The position numbers and the translations under genes were made by a program. DNA of 64,000 bases from Methylococcaceae bacterium (lineage in GTDB: Bacteria > Pseudomonadota > Gammaproteobacteria > Methylococcales > Methylomonadaceae): NCBI GenBank assembly GCA_030693065.1, contig JAUYBL010000038.1, positions 124,001 to 188,000 of the forward strand. The letters are read 5' to 3'. The notes beneath the pieces were generated by a model. The model searched no databases. It saw only the letters and a list, made by a program, of their open reading frames with translations, and was not told where the DNA came from. Shown one piece after another: positions 38,778 to 51,064 of the stretch (position 1 is the stretch's first letter; each line of letters begins with the position of its first letter).

Positions 38778-39512
38778 CTAAGGCTTTATGTTTCTGGCTT
38801 CGTTTGAAAGTGGAAACTTTTCTAAGAGTAGTTTTTGGTATTCGTTTGCGAGTTCATTATTGCCTTGAGCCCGCTCGGTTTGGATAGCAATACCTAAAGT
38901 TTCTGACGTATGCTCTGCAGAACTTAAATAGCGCTGTAAAAAGCCTTTTGCAGCCCAATAATCGCCTTTTTCAAAGCTTAATTTTTGCATCTCCAACAAT
39001 GCCGGCGCATAGGTTTGATTAAGCTGTAATGCTTGCCTTAAATAAGCTTCAGCTTGTTGCTTTTGTCCCATACCTAATTGACAACGACCTGCGTTAGTCA
39101 GCGCTAACCATGGTCTGTCATTGAGTGGGTTTGCACTGGCAGGCACCAACAAGCCCATGCCTTTTTCGTATTCACCATGTTCGCAAAGAAAACGGCCATA
39201 GTTGTTTTGTACACCTAGATCATCTGGTGCCAGGTCAATTGCTTTGGCATATTGATCATGGGCATCATCAGAGTTATTTAACTTTTCGTATAAAAAAGCC
39301 AAGGCGTTATGAGCTTGAACATTATTAGGCTCAATAGCCAACGCTTTCAGCAAGTTCTCTTTAGCAACTTCTAATTTGTTAAGACTTAGGTAACGAACAC
39401 CTAATTGCAAATGCACATCTGCAGGATTTTCACTTTTAACATTGCTATCCGACGTACAAGCAGTCAACATCATGAACAGTAAAGCAACTAAAGCGCGACT
39501 ATTAATAATCAT
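38778..39512 (-). CDS. pilW: Type IV pilus assembly lipoprotein PilW/PilF
   Basis: 244 residues. The signal sequence ends with lipobox LTAC, so Cys19 is lipidated and the protein is probably anchored in the outer membrane. The mature part has about six TPR repeats (for example [20 protein letters not shown] and [19 protein letters not shown]). Homologues pilot the PilQ secretin and stabilise type IV pili. It lies 2 bp downstream of rlmN in the conserved cluster. No other pilus gene is in the window. Confidence 0.9.
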   Translation of the reverse strand: MIINSRALVALLFMMLTACTSDSNVKSENPADVHLQLGVRYLSLNKLEVAKENLLKALAIEPNNVQAHNALAFLYEKLNNSDDAHDQYAKAIDLAPDDLGVQNNYGRFLCEHGEYEKGMGLLVPASANPLNDRPWLALTNAGRCQLGMGQKQQAEAYLRQALQLNQTYAPALLEMQKLSFEKGDYWAAKGFLQRYLSSAEHTSETLGIAIQTERAQGNNELANEYQKLLLEKFPLSNEARNIKP

Positions 39513-39514
39513 TA

Positions 39515-40618
39515 CTAAGCTGCTCGCTCATCATTTTGTAATTTTAACTTCAGATGCCGACGACTTTTGTCTTCGACTTGACCAACCAACTGACCACAAG
39601 CTGCGTCAATATCTTCACCACGTGTTTTTCTTACTGTCGTGACAATACCGGCGTCATTCAGCAATGTCTTGAATCGCTCAATGGTGGCTTTGCTTGAACA
39701 TTGATAAGAAGATTGCGGAAATGGATTAAAAGGAATCAAGTTGATTTTGGCAGGTACAGTTTTTAATAACTTGACCAACCCACGCGCATCGTCCATTGAA
39801 TCATTGATGCCATTGAGCATCACATATTCAAAAGTAATAGTGCGCCGTGGTGCAATTTTGGCATTTTCACGACACGCCTCCATTAGTTCTTGCAATGGAT
39901 ATTTTTTATTGATCGGCACCAACACATCTCTTAACTCATCGGTAACCGCATGCAATGACACAGCCAAACTAACATCACATACTTCTGTTAATCGGTAGAT
40001 AGCGGGCACAACCCCAGAAGTACTGATCGTCACCCGACGTTTCGATAAACCAAAACAAAAATCGTCCATCATCAGATTCATAGCTGCAATCACATTGTCA
40101 AAGTTGAGTAAAGGTTCGCCCATACCCATCATGACCACATTGGTGATTCTTTTCTCAGACCCTAAGCGCTGCTGGGCAACTATGACTTGACCGATAATTT
40201 CGGCAGTGGTCAGATTACGGTTAAATCCCTGCTGTGCGGTGGAACAAAAAGTACAAGCTAACGCGCAACCAATTTGCGAGGAAACACACAGAGTGCCGCG
40301 TCCTTCTTCAGGAATAAAAACAGTCTCTACGCGATTGCCACAGCTGGTTTGTAACGCCCATTTACGGGTGCCATCGGAAGCTATTTGCTCAACGACAATT
40401 TCAGGAGTAATGATCGTGCAATTTTCTTTTAGATACTCGCGCAAAGACTTGCTTAAATTGGTCATCAGGTCGAAATCTTCGATTCCTTCCTGATAGATCC
40501 ATTTAAGCAATTGTGTCGCCCGAAACGGCTTCTCACCTAAACCGACAAAAAAGGCAGCTAAGCCTTTTCTGTCGAAATCAAGCAAGTTAATAGTTTTGGA
40601 TTTAACGTGTGCGTGCAC
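39515..40618 (-). CDS. rlmN: Dual-specificity RNA methyltransferase RlmN
   Basis: Radical SAM enzyme that methylates A2503 in 23S rRNA and A37 in some tRNAs. The 4Fe-4S cysteines are in [18 protein letters not shown], and the methyl-carrying Cys is in [10 protein letters not shown]. Other signatures are [13 protein letters not shown] and STSGVVPA. The open frame reaches a TTG at 40648, which would lie 47 bp inside ndk. The GTG at 40618 (367 residues, 17-bp overlap with ndk) is preferred because homology begins only at INLLDF. The choice is not firm. Confidence 0.95.
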   Translation of the reverse strand: MHAHVKSKTINLLDFDRKGLAAFFVGLGEKPFRATQLLKWIYQEGIEDFDLMTNLSKSLREYLKENCTIITPEIVVEQIASDGTRKWALQTSCGNRVETVFIPEEGRGTLCVSSQIGCALACTFCSTAQQGFNRNLTTAEIIGQVIVAQQRLGSEKRITNVVMMGMGEPLLNFDNVIAAMNLMMDDFCFGLSKRRVTISTSGVVPAIYRLTEVCDVSLAVSLHAVTDELRDVLVPINKKYPLQELMEACRENAKIAPRRTITFEYVMLNGINDSMDDARGLVKLLKTVPAKINLIPFNPFPQSSYQCSSKATIERFKTLLNDAGIVTTVRKTRGEDIDAACGQLVGQVEDKSRRHLKLKLQNDERAA

Positions 40619-41033
40619 TGATTTCGTTATCCGAGAAAAAATAAGCAATTTCTCTTTGAGCTGATTCTAAAGAATCTGAACCATGAACGGCATTTTCATC
40701 AATGCTGCTGGCAAAATCAGCACGAATAGTCCCTGGAGCTGCCTCTTTGGGGTTAGTTGCGCCTAGTATTTCGCGATGTTTAAGCACTGCGTTTTCACCT
40801 TCCAACACCTGAATAATCACAGGACCTGAAATCATGAATGCTACTAAATCGTTAAAAAAGCCGCGTTCGCTATGTTCTGCGTAAAAGCCTTCTGCTTGCT
40901 CTTTAGTTAGGTGCAGCATTTTTGCAGCAACAATTCTCAAACCATTTTTTTCAAAACGACTGTAAATATCACCGATAACATTTTTAGCTACTGCATCAGG
41001 TTTAATGATGGAAAAAGTGCGTTCTATCGCCAT
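40602..41033 (-). CDS. ndk: Nucleoside diphosphate kinase
   Basis: Transfers phosphate among nucleoside di- and triphosphates. It has 143 residues, the usual length. The phosphorylated histidine is in the conserved NAVHGSDS loop (His about 117), and the N-terminus reads [13 protein letters not shown]. The ATG has AGGAG upstream within AACTCCTAG (minus strand CTAGGAGTT). It begins the ndk-rlmN-pilW-hisS-yfgM-bamB-der unit. Confidence 0.98.
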   Translation of the reverse strand: MAIERTFSIIKPDAVAKNVIGDIYSRFEKNGLRIVAAKMLHLTKEQAEGFYAEHSERGFFNDLVAFMISGPVIIQVLEGENAVLKHREILGATNPKEAAPGTIRADFASSIDENAVHGSDSLESAQREIAYFFSDNEISARTR

Positions 41034-41135
41034 TTTTTTAAAACTCCTAGTGAATAAATAATGATTGCAGATTATATCTGATTAAAAAGTATCAAGTACA
41101 ACGCAGCTGTTTTAGCTTACTGCGTCATCTAAGTT

Positions 41136-42062
41136 TTAAGGCATTTGATCTAACTCAGAATCACCTTTGACAGGAATCATCAAGTCGGCTGGACTAACCC
41201 CCAAAATCAAAGCCATTGGACTGGCAATAAAAATGGATGAATAGGTTCCAAAAACGACTCCAAACAATAGTGCAATAGCAAAGTTATGAATCACTTCGCC
41301 ACCCAAGAAAAACAACGCTAACAGCACTAAAAACACTGTAAACGACGTCATAATGGTTCGACTTAAAGTAACATTGACAGAAATATTCATTATTTCTTCT
41401 GTCGATATACTTCTTAATGTTCTAAAGTTTTCCCGGATCCGATCATAAACAACGATAGTGTCATTCAGTGAATAGCCAATCAACGCTAAAATGGCTGCCA
41501 GCACGGTTAAATCAAACTCCAAACCCAGCACTGAAAATAATCCAAGTGTCACGATAACATCGTGAAATGTCGCGACAACAGCACCCACGGAAAATTTCCA
41601 TTCAAAACGCCATGCAACATAAACAAGAATGCCGATGGTTGAATACAGCAATGCTAAAAAGCCATCTTCGGCCAAATCCTCGCCAACCTGAGGCCCGACA
41701 AACTCAACACGCCTAATACTTGCAGGCTCAGCAGTCGTTTTATTAATAGCCTCAAGCACTTTTGCACTTAAATCTGCACTGCTGACATCTTTTTCGACTT
41801 TAAGACGAATCAATACATCTTTAGTGGTGCCGAAATTTTGTACAGTTGCATCGGCAAAACCAGAATCATCCAAGGTTTTGCGAAGTGCAGTCAAATCCAC
41901 AGACTGTTGATAACCCACTTCAATCAAGGTGCCGCCGGTAAAGTCGATACCCATTTGCAGACCACGAACAGCTAGTGACCCAATGGCAATAATCATTAAT
42001 AAACCAGAAAATGCCAAGGCTATTTTCCGGTTCCCTATGAAATTTATACTTTGTTTAATCAT
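41136..42062 (-). CDS. secF: SecF, protein translocase subunit
   Basis: 308 residues with six membrane helices. It forms the SecDF complex, which uses proton motive force to pull proteins through SecYEG. The first helix and the loop MGIDFTGGTLIEVGY are typical. The pore helices include GYSLNDTIVVYDRIREN and SVNVTLSRTIMTS. It lies 38 bp downstream of secD. Confidence 0.97.
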   Translation of the reverse strand: MIKQSINFIGNRKIALAFSGLLMIIAIGSLAVRGLQMGIDFTGGTLIEVGYQQSVDLTALRKTLDDSGFADATVQNFGTTKDVLIRLKVEKDVSSADLSAKVLEAINKTTAEPASIRRVEFVGPQVGEDLAEDGFLALLYSTIGILVYVAWRFEWKFSVGAVVATFHDVIVTLGLFSVLGLEFDLTVLAAILALIGYSLNDTIVVYDRIRENFRTLRSISTEEIMNISVNVTLSRTIMTSFTVFLVLLALFFLGGEVIHNFAIALLFGVVFGTYSSIFIASPMALILGVSPADLMIPVKGDSELDQMP

Positions 42063-42100
42063 CTCGTAAATCTCAAAAAAGTGAAGCCGCGGCGCGAGCC

Positions 42101-43948
42101 TTAAATAGATAACTTCTCGACCCTACGGTCTCCATATACCCAGTTGATAATCATCCGTGTGCCGGTAATTGCGGTAAACATGGATGATAAAAGACCAATG
42201 ATCAAAGTGACTGCAAAACCTTTAACCGGGCCTGTACCATACGCAAACAAGAACCCAGCAACTAACAATGTTGTTATGTTGGAATCGAGAATGGTCGCAA
42301 ATGCTTTTTCAAAGCCCACATAAATACTGGCTTGTGGACTATTGCCGTCTTTTAATTCTTCTTTTATTCTCTCAAAGATCAATACGTTGGCATCCACTGA
42401 CATACCAACGGTAAGAATAATCCCAGCAATACCCGGCAAAGTTAAGGTGGCTTGCAGCATCGACAAAATAGCGATGATGATAACGACGTTAAATGCCAAC
42501 GCCAAATTAGCCAACAAGCCAAACAACCGGTAATAGACGATCATAAATAACACAACCAGCCCAAAACCCACCACAAAAGACAGCATACCTTTATCGATAT
42601 TGTCTTGTCCTAAGCTGGGACCAACGGTACGTTCTTCAACTATGTCAACCGGGGCAGCCAAGGCTCCTGCTCTTAACAAGAGCGCTAAATTTCTAGCTTC
42701 TTGAGGACTATCCAAGCCGGTTGTTTGAAAACGTTTGCTAAATACACCTTGTATAGTTGCAACGCTGATGACTTTTTCTACTTTTTCTTTTTGACGAACT
42801 TTTTCACCATTAATTATTTTGGTTTCATTTTTGTATTCGATGAAAACCACAGCCATCGGCTTACCAACACTGACTTGTGTCAATTTGCCCATTTTTGAAG
42901 CACCTACACCATTCAATGTAATTGACACAGACGGCCGACCATCTTGATCCATGCCCGAAGAAGCATCAACGATTTGGTCACCAGTGACAATAATTCGCCT
43001 ATCCAATAATACGGGACTGCCGTTTTTATCGTAATACAAGCGACTGCCAACCGGCACACGTCCGGCAATAGCGTTTTGCACATCATGCTCAACGTCCACT
43101 AATCGATATTCTAAAGTTGCCGTGGTACCCAGGATTTCTTTAGCGCGAGCCGTATCTTGCACACCCGGCAATTGCACAACAATACGGTTTTCACCTTGCT
43201 GTTGAATCACCGGCTCGGCCACGCCAAGCTCATTAACGCGATTACGTAAGGTGGTCATGTTTTGTGCAACGGCAAACTTTTTAATTTCCCGCTCTTCCTT
43301 TTCGGAAAGCTTTAACCAGACCTGCTCTTGTGCTTCTTGCTCAGTAATATCCAATGCTCTGAATTCTTTATTTAAGTACGCCATCAACGCTGGTTTGTCG
43401 TCAATAGAATTCAGTGTGACTTTGATATAACCATTTTCTTTAGTGACAGACTGATAACGAATCTTTTCATTCCTTAACCCTAAGCGCACGTCTTCGTTGT
43501 ATCTATCTTCAGCCTGCCTAACTGCGGCGGCCATATCAACTTCCAATAGAAAATGCACCCCACCTCGTAAGTCAAGACCTAAATACATGGCTTTAGCACC
43601 CAAAGCCTGCAGCCATGGTGGTGTGGTCGGCGCCAGATTTAATGCAACCGTGTGATCATTACCAATATTGTCTCTGAGCAAATCAGCAATTTTTAATTGG
43701 TCATCGGTATTATTAAAACGCGCTAAAACCTGATTACCGTTAACTTCGAACGCTTTAACGTTAACGCCAGATGCTTTAATAATCGACTCAATTTTACTGG
43801 TCTGATTTTGATCCAGCTTAGCTTCTCGAAGCGGGGAGACCTGAACGGAGGGATCTTCGCCATATAAATTAGGCAACGCATAAATTGTCGAGACAACAAA
43901 TATGACCAGAATCAGGATATTTTTCCAAAGTGGGAAATGATTTTGCAT
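42101..43948 (-). CDS. secD: SecD, protein translocase subunit
   Basis: 615 residues. Helix 1 at about 8-25 leads into a large periplasmic region (P1 domain; GLDLRGGVHFLLEVDM), then five helices. Conserved pore motifs LTLPGIAGIILTVGMSVDANV and ERIKEELKDG carry the proton-path residues. It follows yajC by 71 bp, in the standard tgt-yajC-secD-secF order. Confidence 0.98.
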   Translation of the reverse strand: MQNHFPLWKNILILVIFVVSTIYALPNLYGEDPSVQVSPLREAKLDQNQTSKIESIIKASGVNVKAFEVNGNQVLARFNNTDDQLKIADLLRDNIGNDHTVALNLAPTTPPWLQALGAKAMYLGLDLRGGVHFLLEVDMAAAVRQAEDRYNEDVRLGLRNEKIRYQSVTKENGYIKVTLNSIDDKPALMAYLNKEFRALDITEQEAQEQVWLKLSEKEEREIKKFAVAQNMTTLRNRVNELGVAEPVIQQQGENRIVVQLPGVQDTARAKEILGTTATLEYRLVDVEHDVQNAIAGRVPVGSRLYYDKNGSPVLLDRRIIVTGDQIVDASSGMDQDGRPSVSITLNGVGASKMGKLTQVSVGKPMAVVFIEYKNETKIINGEKVRQKEKVEKVISVATIQGVFSKRFQTTGLDSPQEARNLALLLRAGALAAPVDIVEERTVGPSLGQDNIDKGMLSFVVGFGLVVLFMIVYYRLFGLLANLALAFNVVIIIAILSMLQATLTLPGIAGIILTVGMSVDANVLIFERIKEELKDGNSPQASIYVGFEKAFATILDSNITTLLVAGFLFAYGTGPVKGFAVTLIIGLLSSMFTAITGTRMIINWVYGDRRVEKLSI

Positions 43949-44019
43949 TTTTCTATTCCAACGATTATCAACAACTCACTAGTCATCCACGACCAGCTAC
44001 GTGACTGTCACAGTAGATA

Positions 44020-44364
44020 TTAACTACCTTTTTTTGTAACTGCCTTATATGTGCCTTTGGGCAACAAGGTTTCGATACTTTGTCTTTGTACTTGTATAAA
44101 GGTGTTATCGCCTACCTCAAGCCTGACGAAGTTATCATCTAAATCAACTACTTTTCCTAAAATACCGCCGGATGTTACCACCTCAACACCTTTATTTAGC
44201 GCCGAAATCATTTGTTTCTTCTCTTTTGCTTTTTTAGCTTGCGGACGCAAAAACAAGAAGTAGAAAAACGCCAAAATTGCTAACGGAAACAGCATACCTT
44301 CAATGCCTGGTTGAGCACTGGGCGCAGCTGCCGCTGCCATTGCATCAGAAATAAACAAACTCAT
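44020..44364 (-). CDS. yajC: YajC, preprotein translocase accessory subunit
   Basis: 114 residues with one N-terminal membrane helix (about 22-42, MLFPLAILAFFYFLFLRPQ) and a small beta domain (VVTSGGILGKVVDLDD). It associates with SecDF. It is 39 bp downstream of tgt and in the same operon. Confidence 0.95.
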   Translation of the reverse strand: MSLFISDAMAAAAAPSAQPGIEGMLFPLAILAFFYFLFLRPQAKKAKEKKQMISALNKGVEVVTSGGILGKVVDLDDNFVRLEVGDNTFIQVQRQSIETLLPKGTYKAVTKKGS

Positions 44365-44403
44365 TGTTATCCTCGGTTGTTATTGTTTAAACAAAGCGCG
44401 GCA

Positions 44404-45973
<1,570 letters not shown>

Positions 45974-47857
45974 ATGTCCGCAACCCAAAATCACTCCACA
46001 AAACAACTAGCAGGCCTCACATTAGGTGCAATCGGCGTGGTTTTCGGCGACATTGGCACCAGTCCTTTATACGCATTAAAGGAAGTATTTCACGGTGGAT
46101 TACCGATCGATCAATCTCACGTGCTTGGTGTGCTGTCACTTATTTTTTGGTCGTTAACGTTGGTAGTCTCCACCAAATACGTCATATTTATTATGCACGC
46201 CGACAACAAGGGTGAAGGCGGTATCATGGCTTTGATGGCATTGGCGTTAAACGGCTCCAAAGACAACGCCGGCAAAATGCGCTTTATCGTGATTATCGGC
46301 TTGCTCGGTGCCGCATTATTTTATGGCGACGGCATGATCACACCTGCCATTTCGGTGCTTAGTGCAGTTGAAGGCCTAAAAGTTACCGCTCCAAAGTTAG
46401 AGCATTACGTATTACCAATTACTATCGCCGTATTAAGCCTGCTATTTATTTTGCAAGCCAAAGGCGCAGGGGCTGTTGGCAAAATGTTCGCGCCGATTAT
46501 GTGCTTCTGGTTCGCAACGATGGCTGTAATGGGCATCGTCAACATTATCGCTGCGCCTGATGTGTTAATGGCGATCAATCCTTATTACGCCGTGCATTTA
46601 CTTTTTGAATTGGGTTGGCAAGGTTTTCTGATTATGGGCGCAGTTGTGCTGGCAATTACGGGTGCTGAAGCCTTATATGCAGATATGGGCCACTTCGGGC
46701 TAAAACCGATTCGCTATGCTTGGTTCGGTTTTGTATTTCCGGCATTGCTGCTGAATTATTTTGGCCAAGGTGCGCTTTTACTCGAACACCCGGAAGCGAT
46801 AAAAAACCCGTTTTACCTGCTCGCTCCGACCTGGGCACTTTACCCTTTGCTGATACTATCGACATTGGCAACCGTCATTGCCTCGCAAGCTGTGATTTCA
46901 GGTACTTTTTCAGTGACACGACAAGCAATACAACTGGGGTATTGCCCGCGCATGAACATTATTCACACTTCCGGCGATGAAATGGGCCAAGTTTATATTC
47001 CTGTCGTCAACTGGCTGCTTATGGTCTCAGTATTTGTGCTGGTACTGACATTTCAGTCATCATCCGCCTTGGCTTCGGCTTACGGTATTGCGGTTACCGG
47101 CACCATGATTGTTGATACCGTTTTAGCGTTTATTGTCATTCAAGCGCTTTGGCATTGGACAAAATTCACCAGCTTCACGTTTTTGTCGATTTTTTTAGTT
47201 ATCGATTTCCTGTTTCTTTCTTCCAACAGCCTAAAAATTCCATCAGGCGGCTGGCTGCCATTGGCCGTTGGCACCGTGTTATTTTTGATAATGACCACAT
47301 GGATCAAAGGCCGCGAACTCCTGTCAGAATACATGGATGACCGGAGAATATTGTTCGAAGAGCTGGGCGACAAAATGCACGATAATCCATTAACAACGGT
47401 CCCAGGCTCGGCAATTTATTTAGCCAAAAGCTTACACGGCGTCCCGCAGGTGTTCCTGCACAATCTTGAACATAATCACGTTTTGCATGAGCAAATCATC
47501 ATATTGACGATAGTAACCAAAGAAGACCCCTATGTGAACGAAGCGCATCGGGTCAAAATCAGGGAGTTTGGACAAGATAGGACTTACTACCGAGTAAAAC
47601 TTTATTTTGGCTTCAAGCAAACACCCGACGTGCGCCGCGCTTTAGAATTATGCGTCCAAGAAGGTTTGCCTATCGTTCCCGAAGATGTTTCTTTCTTTGT
47701 AGGTAGTGAGCGCTTATCGTTTAGAAACAAAAGTCCAATGCCAAAATGGCGTCGGCCTCTGTTCAAATTTCTATTTCATAACGCCTCAAGCCCGATAGAG
47801 TTTTTCAAAATCCCCGTGGACCAAGTGATTGAGCTGGGTATTCGTATTGAACTTTAA
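45974..47857 (+). CDS. kup: Kup-family potassium uptake protein
   Basis: 627 residues. About twelve membrane helices occupy the first 430 residues, followed by a cytoplasmic C-terminal domain. The family start is classic: GAIGVVFGDIGTSPLYALKEVF. The segment YGDGMITPAISVLSAVEGL is another signature. It transports K+ coupled to protons. No other K+ gene is nearby. A clear Shine-Dalgarno is missing before ATG 45974. Confidence 0.97.
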   Translation: MSATQNHSTKQLAGLTLGAIGVVFGDIGTSPLYALKEVFHGGLPIDQSHVLGVLSLIFWSLTLVVSTKYVIFIMHADNKGEGGIMALMALALNGSKDNAGKMRFIVIIGLLGAALFYGDGMITPAISVLSAVEGLKVTAPKLEHYVLPITIAVLSLLFILQAKGAGAVGKMFAPIMCFWFATMAVMGIVNIIAAPDVLMAINPYYAVHLLFELGWQGFLIMGAVVLAITGAEALYADMGHFGLKPIRYAWFGFVFPALLLNYFGQGALLLEHPEAIKNPFYLLAPTWALYPLLILSTLATVIASQAVISGTFSVTRQAIQLGYCPRMNIIHTSGDEMGQVYIPVVNWLLMVSVFVLVLTFQSSSALASAYGIAVTGTMIVDTVLAFIVIQALWHWTKFTSFTFLSIFLVIDFLFLSSNSLKIPSGGWLPLAVGTVLFLIMTTWIKGRELLSEYMDDRRILFEELGDKMHDNPLTTVPGSAIYLAKSLHGVPQVFLHNLEHNHVLHEQIIILTIVTKEDPYVNEAHRVKIREFGQDRTYYRVKLYFGFKQTPDVRRALELCVQEGLPIVPEDVSFFVGSERLSFRNKSPMPKWRRPLFKFLFHNASSPIEFFKIPVDQVIELGIRIEL

Positions 47858-48008
47858 GGGAGTAGATTGCATTTAATCCTGACTGCTTGTTCTATAGAAT
47901 AGCCCGACGAATAAAATCCCATTATTATCAATAAATGGCAAAGCCGCTTCAGCCCATGCTATGCGCTGATTGCTCAAACAGTTAAGTAAGGTGATAGCAA
48001 GAACAGTA

Positions 48009-49319
48009 ATGACGATAAAAATCTTAACCTTTTTAAAAACCGATATTTGGTCGCTGCCCGAGCACCAACAGCCGGTTGTTAAAGCAGCCTTCGTAAAATC
48101 GCTAAAAATAGCGTTATTAGCTTATCAAGGCTTCACAAAAGATCTTTGCCCGTTACGCGCCTCTGCACTCACACTTTATACATTGCTTGCTGTTGTGCCT
48201 GTCATAGCCATGTTGTTCGGGATTGCGAAAGGATTTGGTCTTGAAGCAATGCTCCAACAGCAGTTACTTGAGCAAATACCGCATCAAGACACTACCGTAC
48301 TGACGTTAATCAGCTTTGCCCAAAATCTCCTCGACAGCACTAAAGGTGAGGTGGTTGCTGGCATCGGTGTGGTGGTATTGCTGTGGTCAGTAATACACAT
48401 GATTAGCAATATTGAAGAATCATTCAATTATATTTGGAAAATAAATAAAGGCAGGTCATTCTCTCGAAAACTAAGCGATTACCTTTCATTAATGTTATTA
48501 GCGCCAGTATTATTAATAATTGCAAGTAGTATTACCGTTTTTTTAAATACTAAAGTAACCTGGCTGACCAAGGTAATTACCTTGCCTAAATTTGGAGAAA
48601 GCTTATTGATTGGCGCATTAAGTTATTCGCCGTTAATACTAATGGTCAGCTTATTCTCGATTACTTATATTTTTATGCCTAATCATAAGATTAGTTATAA
48701 AGCAGGCATTATTGCCGGTGGTATTACCGGTGTTTTGTATCACTTTTTGCAGTGGCTTTACCTAAGCCTTCAGTTTGGCGTATCTAGCTATAACGCTATC
48801 TACGGCAGTTTTGCCGCGCTACCCTTATTTGTAGTTTGGGTGCAAATTGCCTGGATGATTGTTTTATTCGGTTGTGAAATAGCTTTTTATTTTCAAAATT
48901 ACGAAAGCCATCGGCATAATTATGACTATTCCGAATTTAGTTTTTCTTTTAAAAAGATTCTTGCGCTACAGATTAGCCATTTAATTATTAGGAATCTTGT
49001 CAAATTAGGCAGTCCTTTAACCGCCGAAAAAATCGCTTTAAAGTTATTAATTTCAGTCGCCATTGTGCAACGACTGTTAGAATTTCTAGTGGCAAGTCAT
49101 ATTATTATTGAATTAAAAACTGAAGAGAATGAGGATGTTTACTTACCTGCTGTAGATATTAATATCTTAACCGTCGCCTATGTGATCAATGCCCTGGAAC
49201 TATGCGGACAGAATAGCCTTCCGGACATTAAAAAAGAAAAATTATATGTCAATATGCTTAATAATTTAGGAAAATGGCTGGAAACTTCAGAGCAAAATCG
49301 TTTGCTTAAAGACATTTAA
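48009..49319 (+). CDS. YihY/BrkB-family membrane protein
   Basis: 436 residues from ATG 48009; the frame is open from a TTG at 47970, but the added residues do not look conserved. Six membrane helices lie between about 50 and 300. The family signature RASALTLYTLLAVVPVIAML and the segment YGSFAALPLFVVWVQIAW are clear. The C-terminal part (about 310-436) is soluble with a winged-helix look. Homologues were once called RNase BN, but the real function is unknown. It lies 150 bp after kup. Confidence 0.88.
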   Translation: MTIKILTFLKTDIWSLPEHQQPVVKAAFVKSLKIALLAYQGFTKDLCPLRASALTLYTLLAVVPVIAMLFGIAKGFGLEAMLQQQLLEQIPHQDTTVLTLISFAQNLLDSTKGEVVAGIGVVVLLWSVIHMISNIEESFNYIWKINKGRSFSRKLSDYLSLMLLAPVLLIIASSITVFLNTKVTWLTKVITLPKFGESLLIGALSYSPLILMVSLFSITYIFMPNHKISYKAGIIAGGITGVLYHFLQWLYLSLQFGVSSYNAIYGSFAALPLFVVWVQIAWMIVLFGCEIAFYFQNYESHRHNYDYSEFSFSFKKILALQISHLIIRNLVKLGSPLTAEKIALKLLISVAIVQRLLEFLVASHIIIELKTEENEDVYLPAVDINILTVAYVINALELCGQNSLPDIKKEKLYVNMLNNLGKWLETSEQNRLLKDI

Positions 49320-49355
49320 ACAATCTACTTACAATACTTAAAAAGGATTATTGAT

Positions 49356-50828
49356 ATGCAAGTTCAAGACTATTTGCCGTTTTTTCAAAGTTTAGCGCTC
49401 AAATATTACCAATTCACCCTTGAAAATCCGGCTTATGCCGCCTGCCTGGCGGCTGCTGTGTGGTTACTAACCACCATATTTTATAGCATCAGAATCGGCT
49501 TCTTAAACGGTCGTAACCGTCGCAATATCAAAGCCCTGATTGATACACAAACTGCCTTGGCTGCTGCCGAACTACAAATTCAGCAATTGCAAGCTGAACT
49601 TACTGCCGCCAATGAGCAACTCGAACAGAGCAAAGCTGAATCTGAACAGCTGGCAAATCGTTCAACCGCATTGCAATCGCGACTCTCTTGGTTCGACAAT
49701 CAATTATCGGAAAGCATCGGCTCGCTAACCACTAATGCTGATTTAAGCGAACAATTCTCGCCAAACGCGTCGGGATTAGAAACAGAAGATTTGTGGCAAC
49801 GCTACAGCGCAATCAACAAACAATTAAGCGCCAATTTGGCAGCGGAACGAAAAACCAACAACGAATTGCAACAAGCATTTAAAGTCGAGACCGCAAAATT
49901 AGCCGAAAAAGATCAACAACTACAACTTCTACAAATTCATGTCGACAGTCAAAGCCAACAACTTGCTCAATTGGAATTGACAGTTGCTGAACACAAAAAT
50001 CAGTTGACGCAGCAAGAAGCAAGCGCTCAGCAACGTATTTCGGAATCCGAAGCAAAACATCAAGCCGATTTAGCGCGTCTTAATGCCTTGGAACAACAGG
50101 CCGTTGATTTGACACAAGCTAACCAGCAACAAGCCCAGTTACGCGAAACCCTATCTGCTCAAAATGCAGTCATTTCTCAACTTGAAGAAGCCAAAGCGGT
50201 CGAAATAAAAGCAGTAGAACCTCAAGCAGTGTTCCTGGCTCCTGAGCCACAACAGCAAGCACCTAGCGAACCAACAATTTCATCCGTACAGGAAGCCGTT
50301 ATCAGCAAAGTTGAGCCACCAGAGCCGACAATAATTGTCGCCGAGACACCAAAACCACAAGCAATCAAAGCCCCAGAAACAGACACGGCTGGCGTAGGCG
50401 GGAAATTTAAAAGCTTCTTTTCCAGTGCCAAGCAAAAAATTGACAAACTGGACGGCAAACTCGTCGAGCAACACATTCATACAGCGCCGGAAGCACCCGC
50501 TCAAATCGAACAAATTACTGCTGAGCCCCAAGTTTTGGCAGCAGAAACACCGGTGATAGCTCAACCAGTGGTTGCAAACGTTAACTATCAACCAGAAACT
50601 GCTGTTAAAGAAGCCGTGGTTGCTCCAGCACCAGAGCAGACAAATTCATTTGCCCCGAAAGCATGGTCAGACGAAACCACATTAACGTTAAGTGGAAGAC
50701 CTCCGCAAGCGGCTACGCCCAAAGTCGAAGCACAAGCTGCCAAAGCGCCAGCAAGTGCAATAGACTCAGACAATAAACCAACCAGCAAACTCAAAAATCT
50801 GTTTAGCAAATTTAAACGTAAATCCTAA
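49356..50828 (+). CDS. Membrane-anchored coiled-coil protein
   Basis: 490 residues, ATG preceded by AAGGA 8 bases upstream. A membrane helix at about 25-47 is followed by a long Gln/Glu-rich coiled coil (about 55-285). A low-complexity Pro/Ala/Glu linker follows. Two short basic amphipathic segments look related: GKFKSFFSSAKQKIDKLDGK in the middle and SKLKNLFSKFKRKS at the very end. No enzymatic domain is visible. It could be an envelope scaffold or cell-division-type protein; this is only a guess from architecture. It follows the YihY gene by 36 bp. Confidence 0.75.
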   Translation: MQVQDYLPFFQSLALKYYQFTLENPAYAACLAAAVWLLTTIFYSIRIGFLNGRNRRNIKALIDTQTALAAAELQIQQLQAELTAANEQLEQSKAESEQLANRSTALQSRLSWFDNQLSESIGSLTTNADLSEQFSPNASGLETEDLWQRYSAINKQLSANLAAERKTNNELQQAFKVETAKLAEKDQQLQLLQIHVDSQSQQLAQLELTVAEHKNQLTQQEASAQQRISESEAKHQADLARLNALEQQAVDLTQANQQQAQLRETLSAQNAVISQLEEAKAVEIKAVEPQAVFLAPEPQQQAPSEPTISSVQEAVISKVEPPEPTIIVAETPKPQAIKAPETDTAGVGGKFKSFFSSAKQKIDKLDGKLVEQHIHTAPEAPAQIEQITAEPQVLAAETPVIAQPVVANVNYQPETAVKEAVVAPAPEQTNSFAPKAWSDETTLTLSGRPPQAATPKVEAQAAKAPASAIDSDNKPTSKLKNLFSKFKRKS

Positions 50829-50898
50829 TCGGACCGCTGGAGTTACAAAAGCATGTGACCCAAGGCATTTTCATTGTTACCTATCCATTTTTAAAATA

Positions 50899-50930
50899 GC
50901 AGGTCAACTTGCCCAGTGCGGTTGACCTGC
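50899..50930 (+). terminator. Hairpin after the coiled-coil gene
   Basis: A perfect 10-bp stem GCAGGTCAAC/GTTGACCTGC with a 12-base loop. The plus-strand tail (TTATCAG) is short of T, so efficiency is uncertain. Confidence 0.5.
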
Positions 50931-51064
50931 TTATCAGCCAGCAGAAGCAAAGCAGAAACTGTTGCTACATCAACACAAAATGCCATCCTCAACATCTTGG
51001 CTTTACCTACCACTTCTCAGTATTACCAAGCCCTAAGCCCCCACCCTACCCTGCTAAATTAAGC

